Shown piece by piece: positions 12,201-26,700 of a DNA stretch of 64,000 nucleotides (position 1 is the first letter of the stretch; each line of letters begins with the position of its first letter). The stretch is from Ophiodon elongatus (lineage: Eukaryota > Chordata > Actinopteri > Perciformes > Hexagrammidae): contig JACSYO010002128.1 in assembly GCA_016806645.1 (NCBI GenBank), positions 2,563,934 through 2,627,933 of the forward strand. The letters run 5' to 3'. A program made the translations under genes and the position numbers. The notes below the pieces were generated by a model. That model had not been told where the DNA came from. It ran no database searches and saw nothing but the letters and a program-made list of their open reading frames with translations.

Positions 12201-15200
12201 CAGTTTATTGTTGCTTTGTTACATAAGCCTGTGTGTCAGTTTACATGTGAACAATAATGATGCATTCTTAGTTGCATATCACCTCAACAAAAATTTGCAT
12301 CCACAGGGTTACGCTCAGTATTCAGTCCTCTTCTACGGTTACTACAACAACCAGCGAGCCATTGGCTGGCTCAAGTTCCGTATGCCTCTGTCATACTTCC
12401 TGGTTGGTGTGGGAACAGTGGCCTATAGCTATATGGTGGTTATAAGAACGTACGTTTATTATGACTACATACAAATGATTAATCTCCTTTGGGCACAATA
12501 TTTTACTGAATTTGTTATTATTTCTGATTAAAGGATGGCCCGTAATGCAAATGAGTCGGGGGTCGGAGATGATAACAGCTTTAATTTTAACTGGAAAATG
12601 TTCACTAGCTGGGACTACTTGATAGGAAACCCTGAAACTGCAGACAATAAGTTTGCCTCCATCACCACCAGTTTCAAGGTCAGTGTAGCTGATACAGTAT
12701 AATGACTGATGCCATTTACATCACATTCATCTATATCCTGTTTCCTTCTACCTCTGCAGGAGGCAATCTTAGAGGAGCAGGAGAGCCGAAAGGATGACAA
12801 CATTCATCTGACTCGCTTTCTGCGTGTGCTGGCCAACTTCCTGGTCTTGTGCTGCTTAGCAGGAAGTGGATACCTCATCTACTTCGTAGTGCGCCGCTCT
12901 CAGAAGTTTGCCCTTGATGGACTGGAGAATCACACCTGGTGGGAAAGGAATGAGGTAGCAATGAGAAATGGGAGAAAGAGAATCAAAGAGACATAAATAT
13001 AGAGAAAGAAATGCATGTTGAGCAAGTTCTACAGGTGATACAGGGGTTTAAAGCCTTAGCACCTGACCTGCTGACCTTTTTGGCATTGTTTCAGTGGGAA
13101 AAACACAACTTTAATTAACAACATTTATTATTATCAATTTGTGTTTCTCAGGTGAACATGGTCATGTCGTTACTGGGGATGTTCTGTCCCATGCTATTTG
13201 ATGTTATTAGCGCCCTGGAGAACTATCACCCTCGTGTGGCCCTACAGTGGCAGCTGGGTCGCATCTTTGCCCTCTTCTTGGGAAATCTCTACACCTTCAT
13301 CATTGCACTCATGGATGAAATCAACCTCAAAGTGAGAACTATAGCATGTAGACATGTAGGATACTTTATAATTCTGTAATATACTTTACCTGTGGTGTAT
13401 ATGTGTTGCAGAGGGAAGAGGAAAAGATAATTAAGTTTAATATAACCACGTGGGAAGCCAGTCTTTACAATGGTACAGTACCAGAAAACAGCACAGCTCC
13501 ACCCATCACTATCCAGCCTGCTGATGTGCCCAGAGGGCCCTGCTGGGAGACCATGGTGGGCCAGGTCAGTGTGCATGTGTGTGTGTAAACTGTCATTGTA
13601 TGATGTAATCATTTTTACAGCATAAAGTTATGGATACCCAAAGTGACCAATATTAAATAAAAATATAGGGCATTTTAAAATAACCATATACAAACTAAAT
13701 ATGTAATATAACCATGGAATTATATTTTAATGGATACATTTTAACTCAGCTCAGTATTATGACCTTTTATCTTTATATTTACATTTATTCATTTCAGAAA
13801 CATGGAAGGGGCAGTCATGTGATTGGCTGTTGATTTGGTATTAATGAGTAGACAGCCATTTTTTTAAGCCATCTCTTATTGGAGTTTTAAACGATGGTGT
13901 GTTTTATGTTCGGTAGGACATATAGTGTAGTTTCATGTCTTACATAGAAGACATTTACACAATGGTAAACTAACCTGAACATGCTAATAAAATATTTAGA
14001 CATACAAAGTGATAAAGTGATCAATCAAAATGTATAACCTCTGTAAGGGGACCACCAATATCATCAAGACAGGAAACCATTTAGTATTCTTTCTTTGAAA
14101 TTATCCATTGCATTATATTTAATATGTATGTACTGTTATCTTATTCAAAATCTTTGGGCGGACTTGGAAGAGAATTTCTGGATTCAGTTGGTTATAATAA
14201 AAATCAATTTAATAAAAGTTGGTAATACAGTGCATAATTCTCAGCTGAGAGATCTTAGGCCAAGTTGCAGTCCACAGGCCCCCTGAGAGAGTTAACTGTC
14301 TGTGCGCATTGACCTAAGAGACCCTGAACTGACCAGTACATTCGATTATATAGTTCAATGAAAATGTGCATCGTCGCCTCTCATTGGCTCAGTTTTACAA
14401 CATATGGTGCGGCTAAAGTTTCACATGGCTAGAATCAGCATTCCGATTGGTCGCTCCGGTCCATGGCTCCTGATGTCATCACTCCCCCTCACACAGTTTA
14501 GCAAACCATCCCCCTCAAGTGGAGTTGTTTTATTGCCCTTTGTGTGTCTGTAGTATCCATCCCCCGCTCTCTATCTCATTCCATGCATACCTGAAAGTCT
14601 AAGTTAGAAAACTCAAAGTAGCCTTCTTCTATGTCACGCATACTCCTTCCCATAAGGCTCACTATTTCTTATTAATTATCCTTTTCAAGTATCGTAATTT
14701 ATACATAAACATTCCTTATTTACAGTGTAAGTCATTTTATTTTATTACAACCTAACAGTACATACAAGCATTATATATCGTATGATTGCTTCATCCTTTG
14801 CAGGAGTTTGTTCGGCTGATCATATCTGATACCATGACAACCTACATCACGCTGCTGATCGGTGACTTCCTGAGAGCTGTGCTTGTTCGTTTCCTCAACT
14901 ACTGCTGGTGTTGGGACCTTGAGGCCGGATTTGTGAGTCATCTAGTCGAATTGATTTAAGTGAATGTTCCCCTAAAATTGCATGTATAAGTGTGTATTTA
15001 TGATTGCACATTAAAAATGTGCACCTTTTTCCAGAGGTGAATTTAATTAAATGTTGGCTATGAAAATCACAACTGATTATTATTTATTTTTGTTGTTGTT
15101 CGTGAAAGCCGTCCTACTCTGAGTTTGATGTCAGTGGGAACGTACTGGGCCTAATCTTCAATCAAGGAATGATTTGGTGAGAAAACAACATTGGTTTTAT

Positions 15201-17359
15201 TCAAACCAGAAGGTTTAAAAGGTGACGATGAATATCACTTTCAGTCAGTCCCCTACTTAGGCAAAGTGTTTTGCCTAATCTGTTCCTCCAGGATGGGTGC
15301 TTTCTACGCCCCCTGCCTGCCTGCCCTGAATGTCCTCCGGCTCCACGTGTCCATGTACCTGCAGTGCTGGGCTGTGATGTGCTGCAATGTGCCGCAGGAA
15401 AGGGTCTTCAAGGCCTCTGGCTCCAATAACTTCTACATGGCCATGTTGCTGGTCATTCTCTTCCTGTCCACTCTGCCTGCCATCTACACCATCGTCACCA
15501 TCCCCCCCTCCTTTGACTGTGGACCCTTCAGGTAATGATGCTTGTTCAAGGGATCTGGCATCTTCATTTTTATTACTTGACGTTCTGTCACAATCATTCT
15601 CTTGTCCTTAGCGGGAAAAAACGTATGTTTGATGTGATCCAGGAGACTCTTGAGTCGGACTTCCCTGCCTGGTTTGGTAAAGTGTTCAGCTATGCCTCTA
15701 ACCCTGGACTGGTGCTACCCTTCATACTGCTTATGGTGTGAGTCAACAGCAGACTGCATGACTATTTTTCAGCACAAGTTAAATTACATGACCATGTTGT
15801 CATCACTTCCTTTTAGTGGTAAAGTTTAAGGTTCTTTGTTGGAAATAATGTGATATTTTATCTTTCAGACTGGCCATTTATTACTTGCAATCAACATCCA
15901 AAAGCTACAAAGAAGCTAATGTGGAACTGAAGAAAAAACTACAAACGGTAACCCAAATTACCCCCCCCCCCCTTTTTATCCAGCACTCTAGCTTTAATGT
16001 GCTTTTAGATATGCAAGAAGTTCGTACTCTCATAAATAACGCTCATAGTCAAGTGAAGGAGAGTTGAGGAACATTTGTTCAAGAACAATGTGACATAAAG
16101 TATGTCACACTTTAACATTCTAAATAAATTCAATTTCAGGCACGTAAAGGGAAGAAATGAACAGGAACTTTCATGCTTGTTATTTTTTTGTCCTTCACAA
16201 TTCATTTTTTTAATCAGCTTTCAAACTTCCCAACAGTGTGTAGATGCACAAACAGCACTGTGGTGTCTTTCTGTGGCCACAGTAGTTGTATTAGCATCAT
16301 CACTCCAACAGAGGGCAGCAGAGGAACAGCTCCTAAATGTCAAAAGAGCTAGTCAAGAGCAGCATTTGAATAATAGCAATATAACAACTGATGTACATTT
16401 CTGTATGCCTTATTCTACATTTCTACATTTTTACAGTGGTTTCTTAAGTCTTGTCTTACAATAATTTATTTTATGTCCTTTGCAAGCAAAATGAAGAGAA
16501 TAAGAAAAAGAACAAACTAGCAGCGCTGAAGGCACAAATGGATCTAGAAGAAGCCAGAAAAGTTTCATCACAGACTGCAGAGCAACAAAAGAACAGCAAT
16601 GCTTCAGTACAAGACCAAGAAGGTGAGGCTTTTTTATTCTAGACAATAAGAAAATCAGATAATTCTGTATCTTGGGATAAAAAGAAAGCTCAAATGTAAA
16701 CAAAAACAAAAAGCTGTTAAACTTTAATTACAAAATGTACTTTGGGTCTCAAACTATGGAGCCCTGAAACTGACAAAATGTCATAAAAATGTATTAGACA
16801 AGTCAAAAATATAACTGCCAAAATTATTAAATAATTAAAATTGTGTGAAAACACATTCCTTATCCCAAATCAGTTGACAATATTCTATTTAAAGTTATTT
16901 TATTTTATTTTTCTCTCGTTCATTTGTTTTTTTAACTTTAAATTTTATCCGCCCAATTTCATATTTTCCCATTACTCCCAAGTAGCGTGAGCCATAGCTA
17001 ACGCTGTTCGCTTGTTCTTGACAAAACTTTACCTAACTGCTACTTTTACAAGAGTTATACATTGACGCTACGGCAGTATGCAGTACAGTATGGTCAATAA
17101 GTGAAACATTTCTCTTGCCCCATCTTCTAATTCAGCAGATGAAGAAGGAGACCACAGTAGTCAGAGGCTTTATCACGGTAAGAATGGACGCAATGCTCCT
17201 CCTTCAGTTCGAGAACAAGAAGGCCGACTTCCAGCCACCAGAGCCCCTGTCCCCAGGGCCTATCACCATGGTAACCACGGGGCTCCTGGGTATCTGCCCG
17301 GTTTCCCTCGGCAAAGTGAACCGAGGATGCACAGGGTGCCGAGTCTGCAGAGACACTGA
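7818..17359 (+). CDS. tmc1: Transmembrane channel-like protein 1 (TMC1)
   Basis: TMC1 is a pore-forming subunit of the hair-cell mechanotransduction channel in the stereocilia membrane. Coding exons: 7818-7854, 9801-9827, 10373-10859, 11025-11207, 11343-11433, 11542-11623, 11835-11941, 12077-12175, 12307-12449, 12534-12678, 12760-12954, 13152-13331, 13412-13564, 14804-14932, 15109-15176, 15292-15531, 15612-15737, 15869-15947, 16487-16622, 17136-17359. All phases join, giving 976 codons. Residues 20-250 are Lys/Arg/Glu-rich. Helix 1 is near 303-338, the CWET signature is at 636-639 in CWETMVGQEFVRL, GDFLRA follows, and the last helix is near 820-838. NMVMSLLGMFCP and the EEEKIIKFNITTWEA loop match TMC1 better than TMC2. 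Human TMC1 has about 760 residues; the excess is in the charged N-terminus and a basic C-terminal tail. The ATG has A at -3, but exon 1 is short and an upstream start is possible. Exons 2 and 20 begin with CAGCAG double acceptors. Confidence 0.88.
9143..9225. repeat. (GA)n microsatellite in tmc1 intron 1
   Basis: GA run of about 40 units with one early interruption, in a purine-rich (plus strand) stretch from about 8940 to 9290. Confidence 0.95.
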
Positions 17360-17556
17360 GGGAATGAAAATCAGTATGTCAGCAAATGTCGCTCAAAATC
17401 AAGCACTTTATGGAGAAATTCACGTAATGGGGAGTTATTCACTTGGTGCACATTTTCTCCTCATAAAAGTTTTTAGTTGTTTTTTAAACTGTGTTGATGA
17501 TAATGAAAAAAAAAACTGCGAGGATTTCAAATGAATAGTTGTTGCTTTGTTTACCA

Positions 17557-17562
17557 AATAAA
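17557..17562 (+). terminator. Polyadenylation signal of tmc1
   Basis: AATAAA lies about 200 bases after the tmc1 stop codon. It is the first canonical signal downstream and gives a short 3' UTR. Confidence 0.6.
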
Positions 17563-20404
17563 CAATGTACAAAACAGAGAAACTGTTAGTGTGTCTTTAT
17601 GCTACAATGTAGGTACGGTGTGAAGAGGTCTCCATATTAGCTCTGCTTATCCTAATCTTTGATATCACAGCAACTCATCATCACTTCAAGGCAATTATTT
17701 TCATGACATGGTTGCTAAATCAGGGCTAGACATGGAGGTGTTGTTTTTCTAAATTGTATTCATTTATTTTGTATTAATTCTACACATATTTTTTTATAGA
17801 ATATAACATCACATGCAATAACCCTAGTTTAACTTTACTTTAATCTTATTGATCTTTCAGTTTCCTAACAAATTAGTTCTATTCAAAATTCTAATAATTT
17901 AAAATCACACTGACATATATTCTTTTCTTCTTCCTCTCAAACTGAGACACTGAGCACAAGTGTCCCATGACCTGTGACTGGGCCAAAGCATTAAACAATT
18001 CATTAGACATGGAGGTCATTTAACCAAGGCTTAAATGGACCTCTTATTTATCTCTGGCTGAACTTGTACCCTCAACTTTACAGCCATTTGAATGATATGA
18101 TACACTTGGCAAGAGTGTTAGATTATTCTTTTTTCTGACATAAATGAAACAAATTAAATCTGTGTCAAGCACTCAGATTTGAGCTGTCAGTGTAAATCCA
18201 TTCACTGTGACTCCTCACCTTCATCGTGTATCATGAGTCGTATCATCTGATAACCGCATGGTCATATCCAGTGTCTCAGTGGCTGATTCTACTCTGCGCT
18301 CCTATCAATCAACCTCTCATTTAGCTGACCTGTCAGTCACACGTAAAAGTAATGGTGTTGTCTCATTAGTGACACTTTATTAACCTGAAATCCTATATAT
18401 TGATGGTCATTCAAAGTCTTGTTCACTTGGAATTTAAGATGAGCAATGTAAGGGTTGTCATTAAGGAATAAGTGTTGTGTCTAAATCATTTAAAACAACA
18501 AGTCAACAAGCTCATAGTGCCACTGACATTGAATTTCAGTGGCACTCAAATCCACTTCCATTGATGCTAATAATCAATTCATGGCAAGTGCATTAAGTAT
18601 TAATCTCTGCAGCTATTTGAGAACTAGGGGATGGAGTAAGCCTCTATGCTTTATTCTTTTATCGTGGACCAAGAAATGTCAATCACATTATTTAATAAAG
18701 ACTGAGGATGACTGAGTAAAGCCTCCATTTTATCTCGATGCTGGAGACACTGTCATACTCTGCCTCTCTTATTTATTTAGGTAATACCAACCCCCTGATG
18801 CCCGCTGTGTCACCTTGTCACTCGAGTTGTGTTTTGGCTTCATCCCAGTCTCCCTGCATGCTGGTACAGTGTCGCAGAAAACTGAGCCATGATGGGTTAC
18901 ACATTACCGGATATCTGTTGGTCCGCTGTATCACGATGGGCATCTCTTATTCCCTAACGTTGAAGGGAGGATCGAGACATTGCGCCGCTTCAAGCACTGA
19001 TTTGACAGCTGGGATATTGTACAGGTTTGCTTTGGAGAGCAAAGGTTTTCACAGAGTGTGAACTTGTGGAACGTTAGACACACAATTTCATGGATCTTAA
19101 GAATAAATGCATTAATAGGTTCTGTAAGCCTCAATCCAGTATAGTGAGAAGAAAAGATGGAGAGGAATATTGAATGGTTGCGTGAATGGAGGGGAGAATC
19201 CAGGGGAGGAGTGAGAGAAGGAGCTGGATGAGGAGGACATGAAACGCTCCAAGCCCGAGGGCTTAGCTTGTCTTTCAGGTACAAGCAAGCCAGCATGCAT
19301 ATAACCTCCGGAAGTGTGTTGCTCTCTCTGTTAGCAGCAGCAGGCATCTCATGTTTCCTCCTGTATTATTCAAGCATTTGACCATAACTACACAGGTTGA
19401 AACACATAATAGGAGCATAGGCAACATTGTTCATCAGGACAGCAGAAAGTCTCTACATCTTCCGCCGCAAACTAAAAACACATCTCTTCCGACTATACCT
19501 GGAATAAAAAAAAATAAAAATAAATAGTGAATGGTTGAATGCACTTATTGTAAGTCGCTTTGGATAAAAGCGTCTGCTAAATGAAATGTAATGTAATGTA
19601 ATGTTCATCCCTCAGTCCTCATTTCTAGCTCTTAATAAAAGGATAGGTCACATTTTTAAAGTCTGCCCTAAAACAATTGATGATGGCTAATATGAGGTTT
19701 CAGCAGTCAAGTGTTTCCTTGTTGAGCTACTGGCGAACACAGAGACAGCATTTCATACTGAAAGGACTCTGACTTTTGATTTTTTTCCGAACAATGAGGT
19801 CTTTTAATGTACACATGGGCTTGTGAATATTGTTTTTAAGGTGGATTTGAACAAATGTGAACATATCCCTTAATAAACAGATCGTAAAACTGACAGACTT
19901 TAGGGAAATTACAGAATCACTGGAGTTATTTTAGTGTGTTCAGTTTGCACTGTACTCCCACAGAGGGCTCTGTACAGCATTTAAATAAAGTGACTTGTTT
20001 CACTTTTCACTCAGGATTACTTAAGCTTTCATCTAACTTTAATGAGGGCCTGACCTTTATGTCAACATTTGCTCTGGTGTCTCCTTTCTGGCTCACAACT
20101 GAGTGATGGCAAATGTCCAACCATCAGTTTTTGGTGCGTTGTTTCCTCATATAATTGCACACATTTTATGACAACAAGTTATTAGCCATTATCGAATTTG
20201 AATAAACTTGAGGATTAAACTGTATCCAAGCTCCTATTGCTCCAGTGAAAAACAATTAGCATTCTGATGGACAAGTCCATTGTCTGATCCTGTTTTCTTC
20301 CGGCATCCTGATTATCATCTAATGAACTGTGTTGTCTTTGATGGTCGTCAAGGAGCCCGGTCTTTGAACAGCCTAAACAGAGGAGCACCTGTTCCTGCAT
20401 GCAC
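17563..20404. other. Intergenic region between tmc1 and tmc2
   Basis: AT-rich spacer of about 2.8 kb. The only structured item I recognise is a retrotransposon 3' end near 19.5 kb. Open frames at 18738-19061 (+) and 18931-19347 (-) have no recognisable family or splice context. The tmc2 promoter presumably lies between here and 20.78 kb. Confidence 0.55.
19430..19607 (+). mobile_element. 3' end of a non-LTR retrotransposon
   Basis: The frame at 19448-19507 reads FRRKLKTHLFRLYLE then a stop, which resembles the C-terminus of fish LINE reverse-transcriptase proteins. An untranslated tail follows with TAAGTCGCTTTGGATAAAAG and ends in ATGTAATGTAATGTAATGT. The tail motif and short TAATG repeats are typical of L2-type LINE/SINE ends in fish. 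It is 5'-truncated and inactive. The assignment rests on pattern memory, not a database match. Confidence 0.6.
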
Positions 20405-20413
20405 GTATGTGTG

Positions 20414-20454
<41 letters not shown>

Positions 20455-20539
20455 GTGTGTGTGTGTGAGTGTGTGTGCGTGTGTGTGTGAGTGTGTGTGC
20501 GTGTGCGTGTGTGTGTGTGTGTGCGTGTGTGTGTGAGTG

Positions 20540-20623
<84 letters not shown>

Positions 20624-20645
20624 TGTGAGGGGGTGTGAGGGGGTG
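20405..20645. repeat. Long interrupted (TG)n microsatellite
   Basis: About 240 bases of TG repeat with regularly spaced TGCG and TGAG variants, ending in two GTGTGAGGGG units. It lies about 140 bases upstream of the tmc2 start codon, so it falls in or next to the promoter or 5' UTR. Long alternating purine-pyrimidine tracts can adopt Z-DNA. Confidence 0.95.
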
Positions 20646-20781
20646 TATCCTGGCTTTCTGATACAGTACCTTCACAAGTGTAACAGCTCCTTGCACCAAG
20701 CGACTCATGGATGGAGAGGAGACAGAGTCTGAAGTGAGCAGAGGACTAACTGCAGGAAATAACTTATAGAGACGCAGCAAA

Positions 20782-23700
20782 ATGCCTCCAAAAAGGAAAA
20801 ACAATTTTGCAATTAAGGTTGAAGATGGTAAAAATATAATTTTCTTTACTCTATTTTGCTGTCTTTAATTGTTTCTAACAACTTTAAATATTCACTTTTT
20901 GAATATATTGATAATGACTAAGTAAAAGTAAATTGTTTGGTCGTAATTTCTTTTTTTTTGCATGTTCACAGTTGGGATGGAGATTGATGTTGCATCAGAC
21001 AGTGGAAGTGAAGGTGAGTTTGTTTGCTTTTCATCGGAGAAGCAGTTAAATTGAACAAGGTATGACTATGTCTTTAAGATTTGCCACAATGTGGTGATGC
21101 GATGGCAAACAAGTGGAAATTACTGCTCGTTTTTACCTCTTCCGTCTATGTTCTTTAAGATTATTTACAACTTTTGACCAATTTTCCTCTTTTATAGAAA
21201 CAGACTGGAATAATTTCAGAGGATTTTTGTACACATTATTATTGTACTTTGTACTTTTGATGAGCTTTCAGCTACTTATCTAAAATGTATGTGTTTGTTT
21301 CAGATGAGGCAAGGCAGAGGGCTAAAAACAGAAGAACAAAACCACAACGTAAATCCAAACCTGTCAGCGATCATGAGGAGGATGAGGAGGATGAGGAGGA
21401 TGACGCACCAAGGAAAAGAGTACGAAAGAAGAAGGCCAAGCCTCGGGACAACGATGAAGAGGATGAGGAAGACAACCGGCGTGTGAAAAGAAAAAGTTCA
21501 AAAGCCCCCAAGAAGAAAGCTATGGAAGAGAGTGAGGAGGAGAGCGAAGAAGACAGAGAGAAAAGGAAAAAGCGAGGGACAGCCGTGTCCAAAAAGGAGA
21601 AAGAGGAGCAGAACAAGGACAAGAAGGGAAATGTGAAAGGGAAGCCAGGGAAGAATATGGGTGGTGAGAATGACAAGAAAAAGAAGAATGGGAAGTTGAG
21701 CAGGTGCAGTATTCTCTGAGAGCTGACTCTCACCTACCTGCACGCCCCACACACCTGTTTGGGCTTTCTTCATTCAGTCTCATGCAGACCTCTGGCAGAC
21801 TGGTGATACAAAGCTATATGGCATATGTTCAGGGAAATGAAACATTAACAGTATAATTACTTCAATATTATTACAACATAGAATACTCTAATAACTCTAA
21901 TAATGACTGGTATGTCCATCACCAACCAAATGTGCATCATGATGAACAAGTTTACGTGTTGCAGATTTTTGGCTGCTGTGATGGACGGTGTAATCTCATT
22001 TGTTCATCCATTATTTAGGCTACTGCTGCCTTAAAGTAAAGGCAACAGAACAAAACATCCTGAGACACCAGATCTGACTCCTGTTTCATTGGGAGTGTTT
22101 GGGAGTAAGCTGCATTTTAAATGTCACTGACTACCAGCTCTGACTATCCAGTAACAAAGCAGATGATTTGACTCTTATACCTGCTCCTTAAAATTATTTA
22201 ATGCGATAACTTAATTTGTGTAGAACTTTACAAAAACCTTTTAGACTACACTGCGTAAAATGACACAAAAAGGAGGAATGGTGGTGTTATTGCACTTTAA
22301 ATTACCTACAAAATGTCATGTAATTTGACATTGACGTTGACATTGACTTTAAAGCCACTTTGTGTTCTATTCGAAAATCAAAAACAGCAAAGCATGCTGC
22401 CATAAAGAAAGATTAAATAAATGGCCCTCTCTATAATTTTCCAAAACAGACCAAACAACATTCACACCCACTTCATTAAGTGAAATAAAATGTCTTCCAG
22501 GAGTGACAGCCTGAAAAAGTGCGTTATCCCGTATTTAAACTATTGTTGCATCTCCCCTGCTCTAATGGCTGCAAGCTTTTTCACCTCGCCTTTTGAATGA
22601 GGACAATCGAAGCAACTACACACACTTTTGCCTTCAGATGTGGTCGGACCACACTTTGTACAAATGACTTCTTTCTAGCAATATCCGGTCATGCTAGCAC
22701 CTCCTTGAGACTGTACTCCTTAATTGCACTGTACAGAACTTTGAGAAAAATGCTGATGTCAGCATGACAACAAGATGAAAGCGACGAGATAGCATGCTAA
22801 CATTTGCTAACCAGCAGTAAACACAAAGTACTGCTGAGGCTGATGGGAATGTCATTAATTTTGCAGGTATTTGGTCATAAACACGCATTTTTTTAAATGA
22901 AAAGAGGTTCACTCAAGGTTTCAGATTTGGTTCCCGTGGTGCCTTGTCAAGGCCATGGCATGTGACAGCTCTTTCCCTTTATCAGCTCTTCCTCCTCCTC
23001 CTCCTCTGATTCTGGTGAAGAATCGCTGTCGGAGGGAGAGATCGCGGCCCTGAAGGAACAGGTAGAGGAGAAGAAGAAACTGATCGCTACGTTAAGGAAC
23101 AAACCCTGGCGCATGAAGAGGAGACTTTTGCTGCTCAAGTAAAAACAAAAACTCACATCCTCTGCCTGCTTACATGTGATTACTGCAATTTTCGTTGACT
23201 GAATTTTGTCCTTCATGTTTTTTTGTTTGTTCCTCATTAGTTTTTTTTGGTCATTGACTATTTCCTAGGACCACCTTCCTAAATGCCTACCATCACTCAT
23301 GTCATATACATGTGATGTTGATAATTTATTATTAAAACATGTTCATCACTTGCATTTTTGTACTTCTCTTTATCCATACTGTTATAGTGCAAATCAAAGC
23401 CATTATGCTTTCGGGCAACTGGATATTTGTAGAACTGAGCTCCGACATAATGACACTCTCAGATAAATTTAATTCTAAAAAAAAGCAATCAACACGAAAC
23501 ACAGCCTATATGGAAACTTGGAAAATGATTAGATCCAAGCCTTTGTTCATCAACATTCACAAATGTATTCAACTATGTAACTTCTCCCTCAAGACACATA
23601 CATACAGTTGTAAATCTCAGATAAACTGAACAACACCAGCACCCACTCAGTTTGCTGTAGTTTAGCCTGTTACACATCTTCCTCTCAGTGTAAGAAGACA

Positions 23701-26700
23701 TTACCAGCTGCCTTGCAAGGACTAATAGTGTTTGTGTACTCTGTGTATATGTTTCTCTATGTACAGATCAGTGTAAGCAACCCGATAGGGGAACTGTCTT
23801 AACTTTTTCATGAGCTTGACACTATTTAATGCATGTTGTGGCTAACTGACCTGCTGCTTGCCAAGTCTTCCTTCCGATGCCCTTATCTTAAGCGAGGCAT
23901 CTTCATCAATCAGTAAATCATCCCAAACCTGTAGCTTTTCCTGTTGTTCCTGTGGCCACTGACTAATTAAGTCATGGCTTAGGTAGATTGTGTTTTTCAT
24001 TTGCATGCTGCACACTTTATCTCATGGATGTTTTCTCTGAATGGTCAAACAGGGAGGCGCAGGAGTTTGTTGAAGAATTTGAAGGAGCTCTTGGGAAAGG
24101 AAAAGGAAGGAAGCTGTATGCATTCAAAGTCATGATGTCCAAGGTAATCTGCCTATTTTGTAACACTTAATACAACTTTAGAATGAGGAGGATATTGTGG
24201 AAATTTTAAACCTTTTTATTTATTTCAGAAAATAATCAAGTTTAAACGTGACTTTGAAAACTTCAAAACAGCCTGTATACCCTGGGAGAGGAAGATAAAG
24301 GATGTAGAAAGTTGGTACTGCTATGACATCAATGAAAAATAATCACTGAGCTATGGTTTATAATACAACACCATTTCTAAGTCAAGTTCTCTGTTCTCGT
24401 AGGTCACTTTGGATCATCTGTGGCGTCCTACTTTATTTTCCTGAGGTGGATGTACGGTCTGAATATGGTCCTGTTTGGGTTCATGTTTGGCCTGGTGGTT
24501 CTGCCTGAGGTACAGCCTTTCTCATGTTAGCACAGTGGGCACATTGGGTACATTAGGACATTGTACACGTTTTTCAGCTCTCCTTTCTCACTTCCATCCT
24601 TCTCCTCTGTTTAGATTCTCATGGGTCTTCCATACGGCTCCATTCCCAGGAAAACTGTGCCTCGAGAGGAGCAGGACACAGCCATGGACTTCTCTGTGCT
24701 CAATGACTTTGGAGTAAGGATCTAAGCTTTATTCATCAGTTTGTTCATAGCATGGCTGTAGACTCATGGGTGTCTTGATTTGCATTAAGATTTAACAAGA
24801 TGTTATCGTTTTATTTGCCATGTTTGAATCTTTTCTTAGTCTTGTTAAAAACGTGGGAAAGTTACTCTGGGCAGCTGTTTGCGCAGTTGTAATGCATGTG
24901 TGTAAGTTTGAATCTTTGAATACCTTATCAACAGGGATTCTGCAAGTACTCCTTTTTGTTCTACGGCTACTACAACAACGATCGAACGATCGGGGTGCTG
25001 AAGTTCAGACTCCCTCTGTCATACCTGCTGGTGGGAGTTGGCATCTTTGGGTACAGCCTGATGGTTGTCATAAGAACGTAAGGCAAGACACACAAACAAT
25101 CAGATGTACATGTATACATGTAGATGGAGATATTTGTGTATTTTTAAAGTGGTCTTTTTTTCTTCTCAGGATGGCTCGTAACTCAAATGAAGGCGGTGAC
25201 GGAGCGGAGGAGGGAGAATTCACCTTCAGCTGGAAGATGTTCACCAGTTGGGACTACCTGATAGGAAACCCAGAGACTGCAGACAATAAGTACGCCTCCA
25301 TTACCACCAGCTTCAAGGTTAGCAGGAGTGTGGGTTTGTGTGTGTATTTGTATTGGAAGATAAGTAGTTTAACATAAATAAACATTTCCTTTGATGCACC
25401 AACATTCAACAATCATCATACATAGAAAAATCCATTGTGGAAGAACCTGAGAAACCACATTCACCACCAGCAGTAGTCTTAGCAGACCAGGATGTAATGT
25501 AGCCACAAGATAAGTTGTATTTTGTTCTCTAGATGGAATTCAGAGCATTTCTATTACCTCCCAATGGCTCTCAACATGGCGATGGCTGAGCTGCCCGGCT
25601 AGCAGCCAACGGCGCTAACAATGCAATTAACAGCAACAGTGCTGACACAGCTAACAGTGTTTAGTTAAGGGGGGAAATGGAGGGTGGTTGCTATGGTTCC
25701 ACGATGAAGCCGTGGGTCGGGACTCTAATTATCGGCTGTAACTGCCGTGTGAGCTCAGTGCAGAGCGCACACGGAGCTAACCGTGAGCTAACCAATGGAA
25801 CACGCTCACATGCACTCAAAGGCCTGCTATAAGCACAGAGTAGCTTGGATAACAACAGACACAGGGGGAGTTAGGCCTACTATATCTTCACATTGCTAAT
25901 AGTTGCTTGTTGTTGCATTAATTACCTGAATATCAAATTTATCACCTTTAAAGAGTTTGCGAGACAGAAAGTGGAGAGGGTTGACACTTTTAAATTCCTA
26001 ATGCCATACACTGCAGTGGGAGGCCAACACAAGTCATTAACTTCACTAGGCCCACCAGGGGCTTCACTTTCTGCAGCAGCTATACAAAAGTTTGGTGTGA
26101 ATGAGAAGGCGATACTGCAATTCTACTGAGCTACTGTGGAAAGTGTCTTCTCAGTCATAGTGTTGTATGGCAACACAACCAACCTTGAGAAGGGAACAGT
26201 TGGAAACGCGTTGGGTACTCGGAAGGTAATCGCTGACCCCTCTCTCTTCAAATCCCTCCCCTTCGGAAGGAGATTCAAGAGTTTTATGTGTAGGACATCT
26301 TGCTTCAGGAATAGCAAATATGCAGAGGCTGTTTACTATTTGAACTCTGACACACAAGCATATTTAGTAATAGAGCAAGCATCAGCCAACAAACACTTTA
26401 AAAGTAGAAAGGTTGCAGGAAAAAGCAACTTGCACTTTAATACGAATATAGCACAAAGCACTTTCGGGTTTTATAATTTTATCATAGTATGTGTTTGCTA
26501 TATTGTGTTTATTTATGTGTATGTCGTTTTCGTCTTTTTTTTTGGATGCACTGAGGCAAATTTATATCAACTTTGTTGACATTATAATTTAATTTAATTT
26601 AATTTAATATGTAAAAACTGTCACAATTTGCAAATGGAAAATAAGTTTAAAATCTCAAGTAATCACAACTTTGTTCCCTTATACCGACTTATTTTGCCCT

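Noticed and set aside
18738..19061. 107-codon plus-strand open frame between tmc1 and tmc2
   Set aside because: No recognisable domain, ordinary composition for non-coding DNA, and overlapped by an equally long frame on the other strand.
21704..21719. tmc2 exon 3 reading on to a stop at 21719
   Set aside because: A donor at 21704 and the Ser-rich exon at 22986 restore phase and family sequence exactly, so the stop is intronic.
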